Made by a program: the position numbers and the translations under genes
Part shown: positions 8,830 through 16,224 of the stretch, piece by piece
Position numbering within the stretch: position 1 is the stretch's first letter
Layout of the letters: every line of letters starts with the position of its first letter
The notes under the pieces: model-generated
What the model saw: the letters and a program-made list of their open reading frames with translations, nothing else
Databases searched by the model: none
Told to the model about the DNA's origin: nothing
Assembly: GCA_015075635.1 (NCBI GenBank)
Contig: JABTUA010000003.1
Span: 372,001-436,000 of the forward strand
Direction: 5' to 3'
Origin: Polyangiaceae bacterium
GTDB lineage: Bacteria > Myxococcota_A > Polyangia > Polyangiales > Polyangiaceae
DNA: 64,000 bases

Positions 8830-10131
8830 ATGACCAAGCTCCGCTCCGTCGCACTGGCCGGCGCCGCAGCCCTCGGCGCGCTCCTCGTCGCTCCGCGCGC
8901 CCACGCCGAGGCGTGCAACCCGCCGCGCATCCTCCTGGTGATGGACGCCTCGAGCTCGATGCTCGGGCAGATCCCCGACGGAGCCGGCACCACGACCAAG
9001 TGGAAGGCCGTTCAGAGCGCCGTCGCGGCGGTCTTCAAGGCCTACCCCGACGCCGCGCAGTACGGGCTGATGACCTTCCCGGGTCCGAGCGGGCAGTGCT
9101 CCACCGGGACGGTGACCGTGCAGATCGGCCCCGGTACCGGCTCCAGCATCGAGAGCACGCTGACCGGCATGACCATCCCGTCGAACAACCAGACGCCGGC
9201 CGGACAGAGCCTGGTCGCCGCCTCGAAGTACGCGGGCATCACCAACCCCAGCAACGCCAACTACGTCATCTTCATGACCGACGGCTGGCAGTACTGCTCC
9301 ATCGCCAACACGACTGGCGCGCCGACCTGCGCGACCAGCGCGGACTGCACGGCGATGAGCGTGTCCCCCTGCCCGAGCTGCAACTCCTGCCAGTCTTCGA
9401 GCACCGATCCGGCGTGCAGCGGCAAGAACGCCGACGGCTGCTACTGCGTGCGCAGCTGGCCGATCAAGGGCGTGGAGGCGCTCAAGGCCGCCGGCGTGCC
9501 GACCTACGTGGTGGGCTTCGGCGCGGAGACGGACGTCGAGACGCTGAACAAGGCGGCGCAGGCCGGCGGCACCGCGCTAGCCGGCTGCAACCCGAACAGC
9601 AGCTCGCCGAGCTGCTACTTGCAGGCGACCTCGCCCACGGAGCTGACCAACGCCCTCGCCTCCATCGTGCAAGCGGTCGTCACCGAGAAGTGCCAGGGTC
9701 CGTGCGGCATCGAAGGCACGCGCACCTGCACGGCGGCGGGCTGGGACACCTGCAACGCGCCGAGCACGCAGGCCTGTCAGACCGCGTGCGGCGCCGGAAC
9801 CCAGACCTGCACGAACGGCGTGCTCGGTCCCTGCGAGCCCGGGTGTCCGGACGCCGGCACGGGGGGAACTGCGGGCAGCGCTGGCGCCGCTGGCTCTGCC
9901 GGATCTGCCGGCGCGGGCGCAGTGGGCGGCGGCGGCGGCGCAGCGGCGACCGGCGGCACGGGCGCGCTCGATGCCGGCATCGACGCCGGCGGCGGCACGG
10001 GCAAGGCGGACGACAGCGGCGACGATGGGGGCTGCGGTTGCCGCACCACGAGCACCCGCTCGCACGGCGCCTGGCTCCTCGGGCTCGGCGCGCTGGCGCT
10101 CCTCCGGCTCCGGAGAGGCCGGCGGAGCTAG
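8830..10131 (+). CDS. Secreted von Willebrand A protein with MYXO-CTERM-like anchor
   Basis: A 433-residue surface protein. A Sec signal ends at AHA near residue 26. The vWA domain follows, with the MIDAS motif DASSS at residues 39-43 and the segments VIFMTDG and YVVGFGAET that belong to the same fold. Residues about 290-340 form a Cys-rich section (repeats like CTAAGWDTC and CTNGVLGPC), then a Gly/Ala-rich stalk. The C terminus has the MYXO-CTERM layout: Cys-Gly-Cys, a hydrophobic helix (WLLGLGALALLRL) and a final Arg cluster. Such tails are thought to be processed by a sorting protease and to hold the protein at the myxobacterial surface. Metal-dependent adhesion is the likely role. Confidence 0.88.
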   Translation: MTKLRSVALAGAAALGALLVAPRAHAEACNPPRILLVMDASSSMLGQIPDGAGTTTKWKAVQSAVAAVFKAYPDAAQYGLMTFPGPSGQCSTGTVTVQIGPGTGSSIESTLTGMTIPSNNQTPAGQSLVAASKYAGITNPSNANYVIFMTDGWQYCSIANTTGAPTCATSADCTAMSVSPCPSCNSCQSSSTDPACSGKNADGCYCVRSWPIKGVEALKAAGVPTYVVGFGAETDVETLNKAAQAGGTALAGCNPNSSSPSCYLQATSPTELTNALASIVQAVVTEKCQGPCGIEGTRTCTAAGWDTCNAPSTQACQTACGAGTQTCTNGVLGPCEPGCPDAGTGGTAGSAGAAGSAGSAGAGAVGGGGGAAATGGTGALDAGIDAGGGTGKADDSGDDGGCGCRTTSTRSHGAWLLGLGALALLRLRRGRRS

Positions 10132-10413
10132 TCAGTACTCGCTCAAGCAGATCCGCGGATACGGGTCGGGTGGCTTGGGCGGAGCCACCTCGGGCACGGC
10201 GCTGCGCCCCGGCAACTCGGCGTCTGCCGCTTCCTCTTCAGGCGCCGCGTCGGGTGCGGGCACGATGATCTCGGCTTGGGTCGCCGGCGCCTGACTCGCC
10301 GGACGTTGCTCCGCGGCGCAGCTTCCGGCGCCTGCGCTCAGGCCCGCACCGGCCACCGCCGCGGCGATGAAGCGCGCGCGGCGGGCGAGGATGGCTCTGC
10401 GATCGTCTTCCAT
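10132..10413 (-). CDS. Small predicted lipoprotein downstream of the Cys-repeat lipoprotein
   Basis: A 93-residue protein beginning MEDDRRAILARRARF, then a hydrophobic segment (IAAAVAGAGLSAGAGSC) that ends in a lipobox-like Cys near residue 32. The remainder is Pro/Ala/Glu-rich and probably disordered, with the C terminus IPYPR-like (PDPYPRICLSEY). The twin Arg before the hydrophobic core hints at Tat export, but the pattern is not canonical. ATG at 10413 is 8 bp after the stop of the Cys-repeat gene, so the two form an operon. It converges directly with the vWA gene (stops adjacent). No family recognised. Confidence 0.6.
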   Translation of the reverse strand: MEDDRRAILARRARFIAAAVAGAGLSAGAGSCAAEQRPASQAPATQAEIIVPAPDAAPEEEAADAELPGRSAVPEVAPPKPPDPYPRICLSEY

Positions 10414-10421
10414 CGGGTCCC

Positions 10422-10883
10422 CTAGCGCGGGCAGTGCGCCGCGCAGCCGCCCTTGCCTTTGCACTCGTTCTTGCCCGCGCAGTCGTTCAGGTCGGTCTTG
10501 CAGCTGCCCTGCCCCTTGCACTCGTTCAGGCCCTTGCAGCAGCTCTTGCCCTCGGCGGCCTCGGGGCAAGCGCCCTTGCAGCCACCGAGGGCCTTGCAGT
10601 CGTTCAGGCCGGCGCAGGCGTGCGAGCCCTCGACGCGGCAGGCTCCCTTGCCCTTGCAGTCGTTCTTGCCGGCGCAGCAGTTCGGATCGGACCGGCCGCG
10701 CTCGGCCTCAGCGGTGACCTCGGGCCCGGCGAGAGGCTCGTCTTCGACGGCGGGGACCGCGGGAACGACCACGGTCTCCGCCGAGGCGGGAGCGGCGGCC
10801 GGCTTGCTCGCGCTCGCGCAGGCGCCCGCCAGGAGCCCGAGGGCCGCGGCCCGAGCCAGAGAGCGCGCGCGCGTTCCGGTCAT
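10422..10883 (-). CDS. Bufferin-like Cys-repeat lipoprotein
   Basis: A 153-residue protein with a lipoprotein signal (LGLLAGAC, Cys near residue 22) and an Ala/Pro linker, then four tandem Cys modules of the form C-x-G-x-N-D/E-C-K-x2-G-x-C: CAGKNDCKGKGAC, CAGLNDCKALGGC, CKGLNECKGQGSC and CAGKNECKGKGGC. This module is the hallmark of BufA2-type bufferins, small exported peptides that bind thiophilic metals such as copper and are matured by DUF692 partners. Usual bufferins are short and carry one or two modules; a lipid-anchored protein with four is unusual. No DUF692 or DUF2063 partner is adjacent. Metal binding is inferred. Confidence 0.7.
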   Translation of the reverse strand: MTGTRARSLARAAALGLLAGACASASKPAAAPASAETVVVPAVPAVEDEPLAGPEVTAEAERGRSDPNCCAGKNDCKGKGACRVEGSHACAGLNDCKALGGCKGACPEAAEGKSCCKGLNECKGQGSCKTDLNDCAGKNECKGKGGCAAHCPR

Positions 10884-10890
10884 CGGTGTC

Positions 10891-10896
10891 AGAGTA
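10891..10896 (-). promoter_or_regulatory. Possible -10 element for the Cys-repeat lipoprotein
   Basis: On the minus strand TACTCT (10896 to 10891) is followed by 7 bp and then the ATG at 10883, without a Shine-Dalgarno. The spacing fits a leaderless transcript. Confidence 0.35.
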
Positions 10897-10965
10897 TCGG
10901 TCGGACGCCGCCGGCGTCACTTCCCTTTGAATTTGCCCCCGGGATGTGACAGGTGGGTCTCGCCT

Positions 10966-11042
10966 GCGCCCGTAGCTCAGCTGGATAGAGCGCTGGATTT
11001 CTAATCCGGTGGTCGGGGGTTCGAGTCCCTCCGGGCGTGCCA
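10966..11042 (+). tRNA. tRNA-Arg, anticodon UCU
   Basis: A complete 77-nt cloverleaf. The acceptor stem GCGCCCG (10966-10972) pairs with CGGGCGT (11032-11038), followed by discriminator G and an encoded CCA. The D-arm is GCTC...GAGC, the anticodon stem CTGGA/TCCGG encloses the loop TTTCTAA, so the anticodon is TCT reading AGA, and the T-arm carries TTCGAGT. AGA is a rare codon at this GC content, so this is a low-demand isoacceptor. The sequence just downstream is the patatin gene; no integrase or duplicated tRNA end is seen. Confidence 0.95.
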
Positions 11043-11045
11043 ACC

Positions 11046-11939
11046 TCAGCCCAAGAGCGCGCGCAGCGTCGGCTCGTGGGCGTCGCTGTCCGCTTCGCCT
11101 TGGGCGATCACCGCTTCGACGTGCTGGCCCTCGGTGTAGTCCCAAGCGCTCACGGCGATGGGACGTGTGGGGGCGACGTAGCGCCGGTGCTCGTGCCTGG
11201 GCGGGTCGGACCAGGGTTTGGTCAGCACCACCAGATTCCGGCGCACGCTCGGGACCTGCTCGGTGACGAAGGCCGGCGCGTTGTCGATCAGGCCGCCGTC
11301 GATCAACCGCTCACCGCCGATGCGGCCCAGCGGAGTAAACGGTGGCGTGGCGGACGACGCGAGCACCAGCTCGGCCAGCTCCTCGGGGGTCTGACACTCG
11401 CGCAGGTCGTGCACCAGCGGGCGAAAACCGGCGCGGGTCGCGAAGGTCCGGTGAAGGCGCCGCGGATGGAGGCGCTGCTCGAGCCGATAGCTGCCGATCC
11501 CCAAGAGCAACGCGGCGGCGGTGGGCAGGCGTCGCGGGATGCGAGCGGTGAGCGCGAGCACCGGGAACGGCTGGGCGCGCAGTCGCTCGAGGCCACCCTC
11601 GCGCATCGCAGTGAGGAGCAGCTCGCGGTAGATGGGCCCGTGAGGCGCCGGGTTCTCGCCCCGCAGCAAGCGCCGCGCGTCGAAGTTCTTGCTGAGGCCC
11701 CGGCGCAGCTCGTGCCAGCGTGCCTGCGTCTCGGCCTGGCGTCCCGAGAGCAGCACCACCGCCACGCAAGCACCGGCGCTGCACGCGGCGAGCGCGGCGG
11801 TGCGTGGCAAGAGCCGGTCGCGCCAGCGGTTCATCAGCCCGAGCTGGTAGAAGGCGCGGTTTCCTCCGCCAGCGAAGGTCAGGCCGAGATCGCGGGTCGC
11901 CACCGCGGAAGTCTTGCCACGATCGAGGCGCGCTTCCAA
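11046..11939 (-). CDS. Patatin-like phospholipase
   Basis: A roughly 297-residue patatin-fold protein. The oxyanion-hole motif FAGGGNRAF lies near residues 21-29, the nucleophile elbow is ACSAG near residue 54 (so the first Gly of G-x-S-x-G is Ala), and the catalytic Asp is in IDGGLIDN near residue 232, giving the Ser-Asp dyad. Patatins hydrolyse phospholipid or acylglycerol esters. No signal peptide is seen, so it is cytoplasmic or exported by another route. The start is unsure: TTG at 11939 gives the longest form, while a GTG at 11903 also opens just before the fold. It is divergent from the lipoprotein at 11958. Confidence 0.85.
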   Translation of the reverse strand: MEARLDRGKTSAVATRDLGLTFAGGGNRAFYQLGLMNRWRDRLLPRTAALAACSAGACVAVVLLSGRQAETQARWHELRRGLSKNFDARRLLRGENPAPHGPIYRELLLTAMREGGLERLRAQPFPVLALTARIPRRLPTAAALLLGIGSYRLEQRLHPRRLHRTFATRAGFRPLVHDLRECQTPEELAELVLASSATPPFTPLGRIGGERLIDGGLIDNAPAFVTEQVPSVRRNLVVLTKPWSDPPRHEHRRYVAPTRPIAVSAWDYTEGQHVEAVIAQGEADSDAHEPTLRALLG

Positions 11940-11957
11940 ATGTGCGAGCCTCGGGGC

Positions 11958-12764
11958 ATGCGCAGCGTCCTTCTGTTGGTGGGTCTCGTCGCCCTCGGTT
12001 GTGGGGAGGACGACGGCGGTAGCGCCGGGACCGGTGGGGGAGTCTCGACCGGCGGAACGAGCGGCGGCAGCGGTGGCGGCTCGGGCACGGGCGGCAGCGC
12101 GGGCGCCGGCGGTAGCGGAGGCTCCGGCGGCAGCGCGGGGAGCGGCGGCAACGCCGGGAGCGGCGGCAGCCTCTCCGACGCCGCCAGCGACGCGCCACCG
12201 GTCGTGTGCGACTTCGCCTCACCCCAGCCGCCGCCATCGGGAGTGCTGTGGGCGGCGCCGCTCGCGGCGAGCGGCGCGGGCACGCTCGGTGGCCACGGCC
12301 ACGACGACGGCAAGGGTCCGGTGGGCTTCTGCGCTGGGACCAAGCTCGCCGGCCAGCCCTTCTATCGGCTGATCGCCGCGGGCTTCGAGACCGACGACCC
12401 GGCGGTGAAGAGCGGACCGCTCCCGGTGGACTTCTGGAAGAACCCCGCGAGCTTCACGGGCGTCGGCGAGTCTGGAGGGCGCATCAACGTCTACATCCAG
12501 ATCGTCGATCAGAGCGACAAGGTGCTGAACGTCACCACCAACCCAGAGATCAAGATCCAGAAGACGATCTTGGATGGCCCCACTGAGAGCCTGTCCCTCG
12601 ACAGCAAACCCGCGAACGAGTTCCAGACCAACTTTCCCATGACCGGCGGCGGCACGCGCTACGGCGTGGCCATCGAGGGCGCGAGCGATCGGGTCATCAA
12701 CATGCGCCTCCCGGTGAACCACCACGTGACGTACGTGCTGGTGTTCCGCCGCGAGAACGGCTGA
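11958..12764 (+). CDS. Gly-rich-stalk predicted lipoprotein
   Basis: A 268-residue predicted lipoprotein (lipobox VGLVALGC, Cys near residue 15) with a long Gly/Ser stalk (about residues 20-75) and a beta-rich C-terminal domain of about 180 residues. Near the start of that domain the sequence GGHGHDDGKG could bind metal. No family is recognised. ATG at 11958 fits the signal peptide; longer upstream reading in this frame runs antisense to the patatin gene and is not credible. The stalk is the same style as that of three other lipoproteins in the window. Confidence 0.72.
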   Translation: MRSVLLLVGLVALGCGEDDGGSAGTGGGVSTGGTSGGSGGGSGTGGSAGAGGSGGSGGSAGSGGNAGSGGSLSDAASDAPPVVCDFASPQPPPSGVLWAAPLAASGAGTLGGHGHDDGKGPVGFCAGTKLAGQPFYRLIAAGFETDDPAVKSGPLPVDFWKNPASFTGVGESGGRINVYIQIVDQSDKVLNVTTNPEIKIQKTILDGPTESLSLDSKPANEFQTNFPMTGGGTRYGVAIEGASDRVINMRLPVNHHVTYVLVFRRENG

Positions 12765-12806
12765 ATTGGGACACCTCGGGTTTTTTCGCTAGCATGCGCT
12801 GACCCC

Positions 12807-15800
12807 GTGCTCCCCGTCGTCTTCGTCGATCTCTTCGACCACGCCGAGCTGGTCGGCCTGGTTCAAGCCGCGCTGAACGGCGAGGTGGCGCTGGTCCCCG
12901 TCGGTGAGCAGGACGTGCGCCCGCGGCCGAACGCGTTCGAGCTGCGCGTGCCGGGCCTGCGCCCCGTCGTGTTGCTCGGGGAGCCGGCGGGCGAAGCGAG
13001 CGGCGGCATGGTGCCGGTGAAGCTCAGCCCCTTCGATGACGCCCACGCGGGGCAACTGTTGGTGCTGGCGTGCTCGGCGCCGGACGATCCCACCACGGGC
13101 GTCGCCGACAAATACGCGCCCGGACGCTGGGAGATGCTCTCGGTCGTCGACAAGATCGAGCTCGGCGACGGCATCGAGCTCGACATGCCGCCGCAGTCGC
13201 AGCCCGTGTACCGCAAGCTCTCGACGGTGCCGCATGTCAAGGGCATGGGCGAGGCACTCTCCGCCCCACCGCGCTTCGACACCGCTGACCCGATGGTCGG
13301 GCGCACGCTGGCCGGCGGCAAGTACGCGATCGAGGTGGCGCTCGGCGCGGGCGCGACGGGCATCGTCTATCGCGCCCAGCAGGTCTCGCTGCGCCGCGCC
13401 GTCGCGGTCAAGGTCATGCACGCGCACTTCCGCGCCGCACCTGGCTTCGACAAGCGCTTTCACGCGGAGGCGCTCGCGGCCAGCAAGCTCGACCATCCCA
13501 ACGTGCTGCGCGTGCTGGATTTTGGCGAGGAGCCGGACGGCCTGCTCTACCTGGTGATGGAGCTCGTCACCGGCAAGGAGCTTCGGGCCCTCTTCAACGA
13601 GCGCAGCCTGGGGCGCGACCGCGAGCTCGAGGTAATGATGCAGGTCTGCTCGGCGCTGTCCGCCGCGCACGAACGGGGCATCGTGCACCGGGACATCAAG
13701 CCGGAGAACGTGATCATCGCCACCGGCGCCGACGAGGAGGGTCGGATGGTGGACGTGGTGAAGGTCTGCGATTTCGGCCTGGCCACGGTGGAGGCGCCCC
13801 GCGCCGGCAAGGACGACAACTCGCTGGCCGCTTCGGCCGTGAACCTGGTGGCCGGAACGCCGCAATACATGGCGCCGGAGCAGATCCGCGGGGAGCGCCT
13901 GGACGGCCGCGCCGACGTCTACGCCGTGGGGGTGATGCTGTTCGAGATCGCCACCCGGCGCCTGCCCTTCGACGGCGAGAGCGTGATGGATGTGGTGCAG
14001 ATGCAGCTCTACAACGAGCCGCCACGCCCCCGCGCCCTCGACCCCCGGGTGGATCCGCGGCTCGAGAAGATCATCTTGCGCACGTTGGCGAAGAACCGCG
14101 ACGCGCGCTACCCCGCGGCCCGCGATCTGCGCGCGGATCTCCGGGCCTTGATCGACGCGCGCACGGCGGTGCGCGACGTGCAACGCACCAGCGTGCCGCT
14201 CGACAGTCCGGAGTCGGGCTTCTTGGAGCTGTTCATCGCGCTGACCACGGGCCTTGCCCCGGCCGGCGTCCGCGACGACGTCGAGCGCGAGCGCACCATC
14301 GATCGGCTCTACACCGCGACCCGCACCGCCATCGGCGGGCGTGGTGAGGTGCGGTTTCTGACCCGCGCCATCGACGGTCGCGACCTGCGCGTGCAGAGCG
14401 GCGCCGGCGAGACCTTCGAGATCCGCGTGCTCGTCGGTCACACCGCGGAGCCCTACGTGCGCCGGCTCTCGGACGTGCTCGCTCAGCACGACGTCGCCTG
14501 CCTCGCGCTGAAGGAGGGCGTGGGGCGCCCCGAGCTGGCGGACATGATCTGGGCCTTCGAGACCGGCTTCACGCCGCGCGAGGTGCTCACGCGCCTGCGG
14601 GAGCGCACCGGGCGAGGCGCGGTGGTGCTCTCGGCGAACGATCTGGTCGGCCGGCAGCGGCCCCAGCTGCCCCGCTCCGTGGACCTGGCGCTCAGCCGTA
14701 TCGCCTTCGATCTCGTGGGTGCGGCCGGCGCCGCGCTCGCCAGCCGCGATCCGGGACCCTTCCGCTCCGGCGTGCTCGACGTGACCAGCGGGCTCTCGAG
14801 CGCGGAAGTCCGCGCGCTCTTGGCCAACCTGGATCTGGCTCACTTCGCCGTCGCCAGCCTGCCGCACCTGGCTCGGGTGGACGTGCGGCGCTCGGTCATG
14901 GACGCGCTGTCCACCGAGCAGATCGCCGAGCTGTCGCTGATCGTCCTGGACGAGCTGTCGAGCCGAGCCGGCATCAGCACGGGTCACGAAGGCGGCATCG
15001 CGCGGCTGCTCGCGGAGGCCCTGGTGGGTCGCGACGAGCCGGAGACCTACGACGTGCTCCGGCGCTTCTACGAAGCGTCGATCTTGGGCCTGAAGGAGCT
15101 GCCGACCGCGCTGCAAGACTGGGCGGACGCCGAGCTCTTGGCCTACGACCTTTCCCGCGACGCGGTGCAAATTCTCGCCAGGCTGCAGGCGATCCCCGAG
15201 CTCATGGCCTACTCGCAGCAGCTCGAGCGCGTGCAGCGAGCCATGCGGGTCTTGGCCCGGCGTGAGGACACGCCGGCCCTGTGGGCTACCGCGGCGCGCC
15301 TGCGCGAGCTGGCGGGCGGCGCCGATCCCGGCGAGCACAGCCACGAAGCGCTGGCCGCCAAGGCGGCCGAGACGATCCGCGAGCCGGAGGTGCTGAGCGC
15401 CATTGCCGAGGCCCTGCTGCGCGGCTCCGGAGACCAGCGCAGCGCCGGCATCGGCATCCTGCGCTTCGCCGGCTCCGCGGGCGCCCGGGCGTTGCTCGTC
15501 GCGCGCGAGCGCGTCGGCGACGAGCAATCTGCGCGCGGGCGCTTCATCGCGGCGCTCCGCGCCATCGGCGACATGGGTGTGGCCGTCGTCGCGGAGCAGC
15601 TGGCGCAACTCGCCGCGCAAGGCCCGCGCTGCTCGCCCCACGACGCCGAGGACCTGTTGCGCGCGCTGCCCGAGCAGCCCTCCGACAAGCTCGGGCCCAT
15701 CATCGGCGAGTTCGTGCGCCACGAGGCGCCCGCGGTGCGGCGCGCTGCCACGGCGCTGCTCGCAGCGGCGCTCGGCCCCCGCGCTCGAGACGCGCTGGTG

Positions 15801-16223
15801 AGCGCGATCAACGACACCGACGACGGCGTGCGCATCGCGGCGCTGGCGGGTCTGCGCCAGGCGGGGCTCATCGACCAGCTCGCGGTCTCGCGCATCGACC
15901 GCATCTTGAACGCCACCACGGGTGCCAGCGAAGAGCTGCGCGCGGCGGCGGCGGGCGCCCTCAGCGCCGTCAGCGTCGATGCCCGCGTGGCCGCCGTGGA
16001 CGTGCTCCGGCGCGCGCTGCGCCCGGTGCGCATGTCGTTCATGGCGATGATCAAGGACGCCACGGGCTCGCCCAGCGAGAGCGTGCTGGTGCTCACCACC
16101 ATCGCGCGGGTGCTGATCACCCTGGCCGGACCTCTGGGGCGGAGCGACGTCGAGGCGCGTGCGCGCGCCAGCCGTGGCGAGGTGAAGAAGGCGCTCCTGG
16201 CGCTGCTCGGGCTCGCGGGGTAG
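12807..16223 (+). CDS. Ser/Thr protein kinase with C-terminal HEAT-like repeats
   Basis: An 1138-residue protein starting at GTG 12807. Residues 1-150 form a beta-rich domain of PilZ-like appearance. The Hanks kinase domain spans about 165-445: glycine-rich loop LGAGATGIVY, catalytic Lys in AVKVMH near residue 202, HRDIKPEN near 295, DFG near 323 and APEQ near 356. After about residue 470 a long helical region follows; residues about 850-1110 are Ala/Leu-rich repeats resembling HEAT/armadillo units. There is no membrane helix, so it is cytosolic. The repeats probably dock substrates or partners (inference). Its stop lies 1 bp from the convergent histidine kinase. Confidence 0.92.
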   Translation: MLPVVFVDLFDHAELVGLVQAALNGEVALVPVGEQDVRPRPNAFELRVPGLRPVVLLGEPAGEASGGMVPVKLSPFDDAHAGQLLVLACSAPDDPTTGVADKYAPGRWEMLSVVDKIELGDGIELDMPPQSQPVYRKLSTVPHVKGMGEALSAPPRFDTADPMVGRTLAGGKYAIEVALGAGATGIVYRAQQVSLRRAVAVKVMHAHFRAAPGFDKRFHAEALAASKLDHPNVLRVLDFGEEPDGLLYLVMELVTGKELRALFNERSLGRDRELEVMMQVCSALSAAHERGIVHRDIKPENVIIATGADEEGRMVDVVKVCDFGLATVEAPRAGKDDNSLAASAVNLVAGTPQYMAPEQIRGERLDGRADVYAVGVMLFEIATRRLPFDGESVMDVVQMQLYNEPPRPRALDPRVDPRLEKIILRTLAKNRDARYPAARDLRADLRALIDARTAVRDVQRTSVPLDSPESGFLELFIALTTGLAPAGVRDDVERERTIDRLYTATRTAIGGRGEVRFLTRAIDGRDLRVQSGAGETFEIRVLVGHTAEPYVRRLSDVLAQHDVACLALKEGVGRPELADMIWAFETGFTPREVLTRLRERTGRGAVVLSANDLVGRQRPQLPRSVDLALSRIAFDLVGAAGAALASRDPGPFRSGVLDVTSGLSSAEVRALLANLDLAHFAVASLPHLARVDVRRSVMDALSTEQIAELSLIVLDELSSRAGISTGHEGGIARLLAEALVGRDEPETYDVLRRFYEASILGLKELPTALQDWADAELLAYDLSRDAVQILARLQAIPELMAYSQQLERVQRAMRVLARREDTPALWATAARLRELAGGADPGEHSHEALAAKAAETIREPEVLSAIAEALLRGSGDQRSAGIGILRFAGSAGARALLVARERVGDEQSARGRFIAALRAIGDMGVAVVAEQLAQLAAQGPRCSPHDAEDLLRALPEQPSDKLGPIIGEFVRHEAPAVRRAATALLAAALGPRARDALVSAINDTDDGVRIAALAGLRQAGLIDQLAVSRIDRILNATTGASEELRAAAAGALSAVSVDARVAAVDVLRRALRPVRMSFMAMIKDATGSPSESVLVLTTIARVLITLAGPLGRSDVEARARASRGEVKKALLALLGLAG

Positions 16224-16224
16224 C

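Noticed and set aside
8136..8999. A 287-codon minus-strand frame upstream of the IgGFc-type gene
   Set aside because: It is antisense to the 190-aa gene and the vWA start, with a Ser/Arg/Ala-rich, motif-free translation.
10966..11042. tRNA-Arg as an integration site
   Set aside because: No duplicated tRNA 3' end, integrase gene or foreign composition is seen downstream.
12774..12789. Six-T run after the Gly-rich lipoprotein gene as a rho-independent terminator
   Set aside because: No inverted repeat able to form a stem precedes the T-run.
12789..15722. A 977-codon open frame antisense to the HEAT-repeat kinase
   Set aside because: It mirrors the codon bias of the kinase gene and reads as His/Arg/Gly-rich low-complexity sequence; kinase motifs on the plus strand are decisive.
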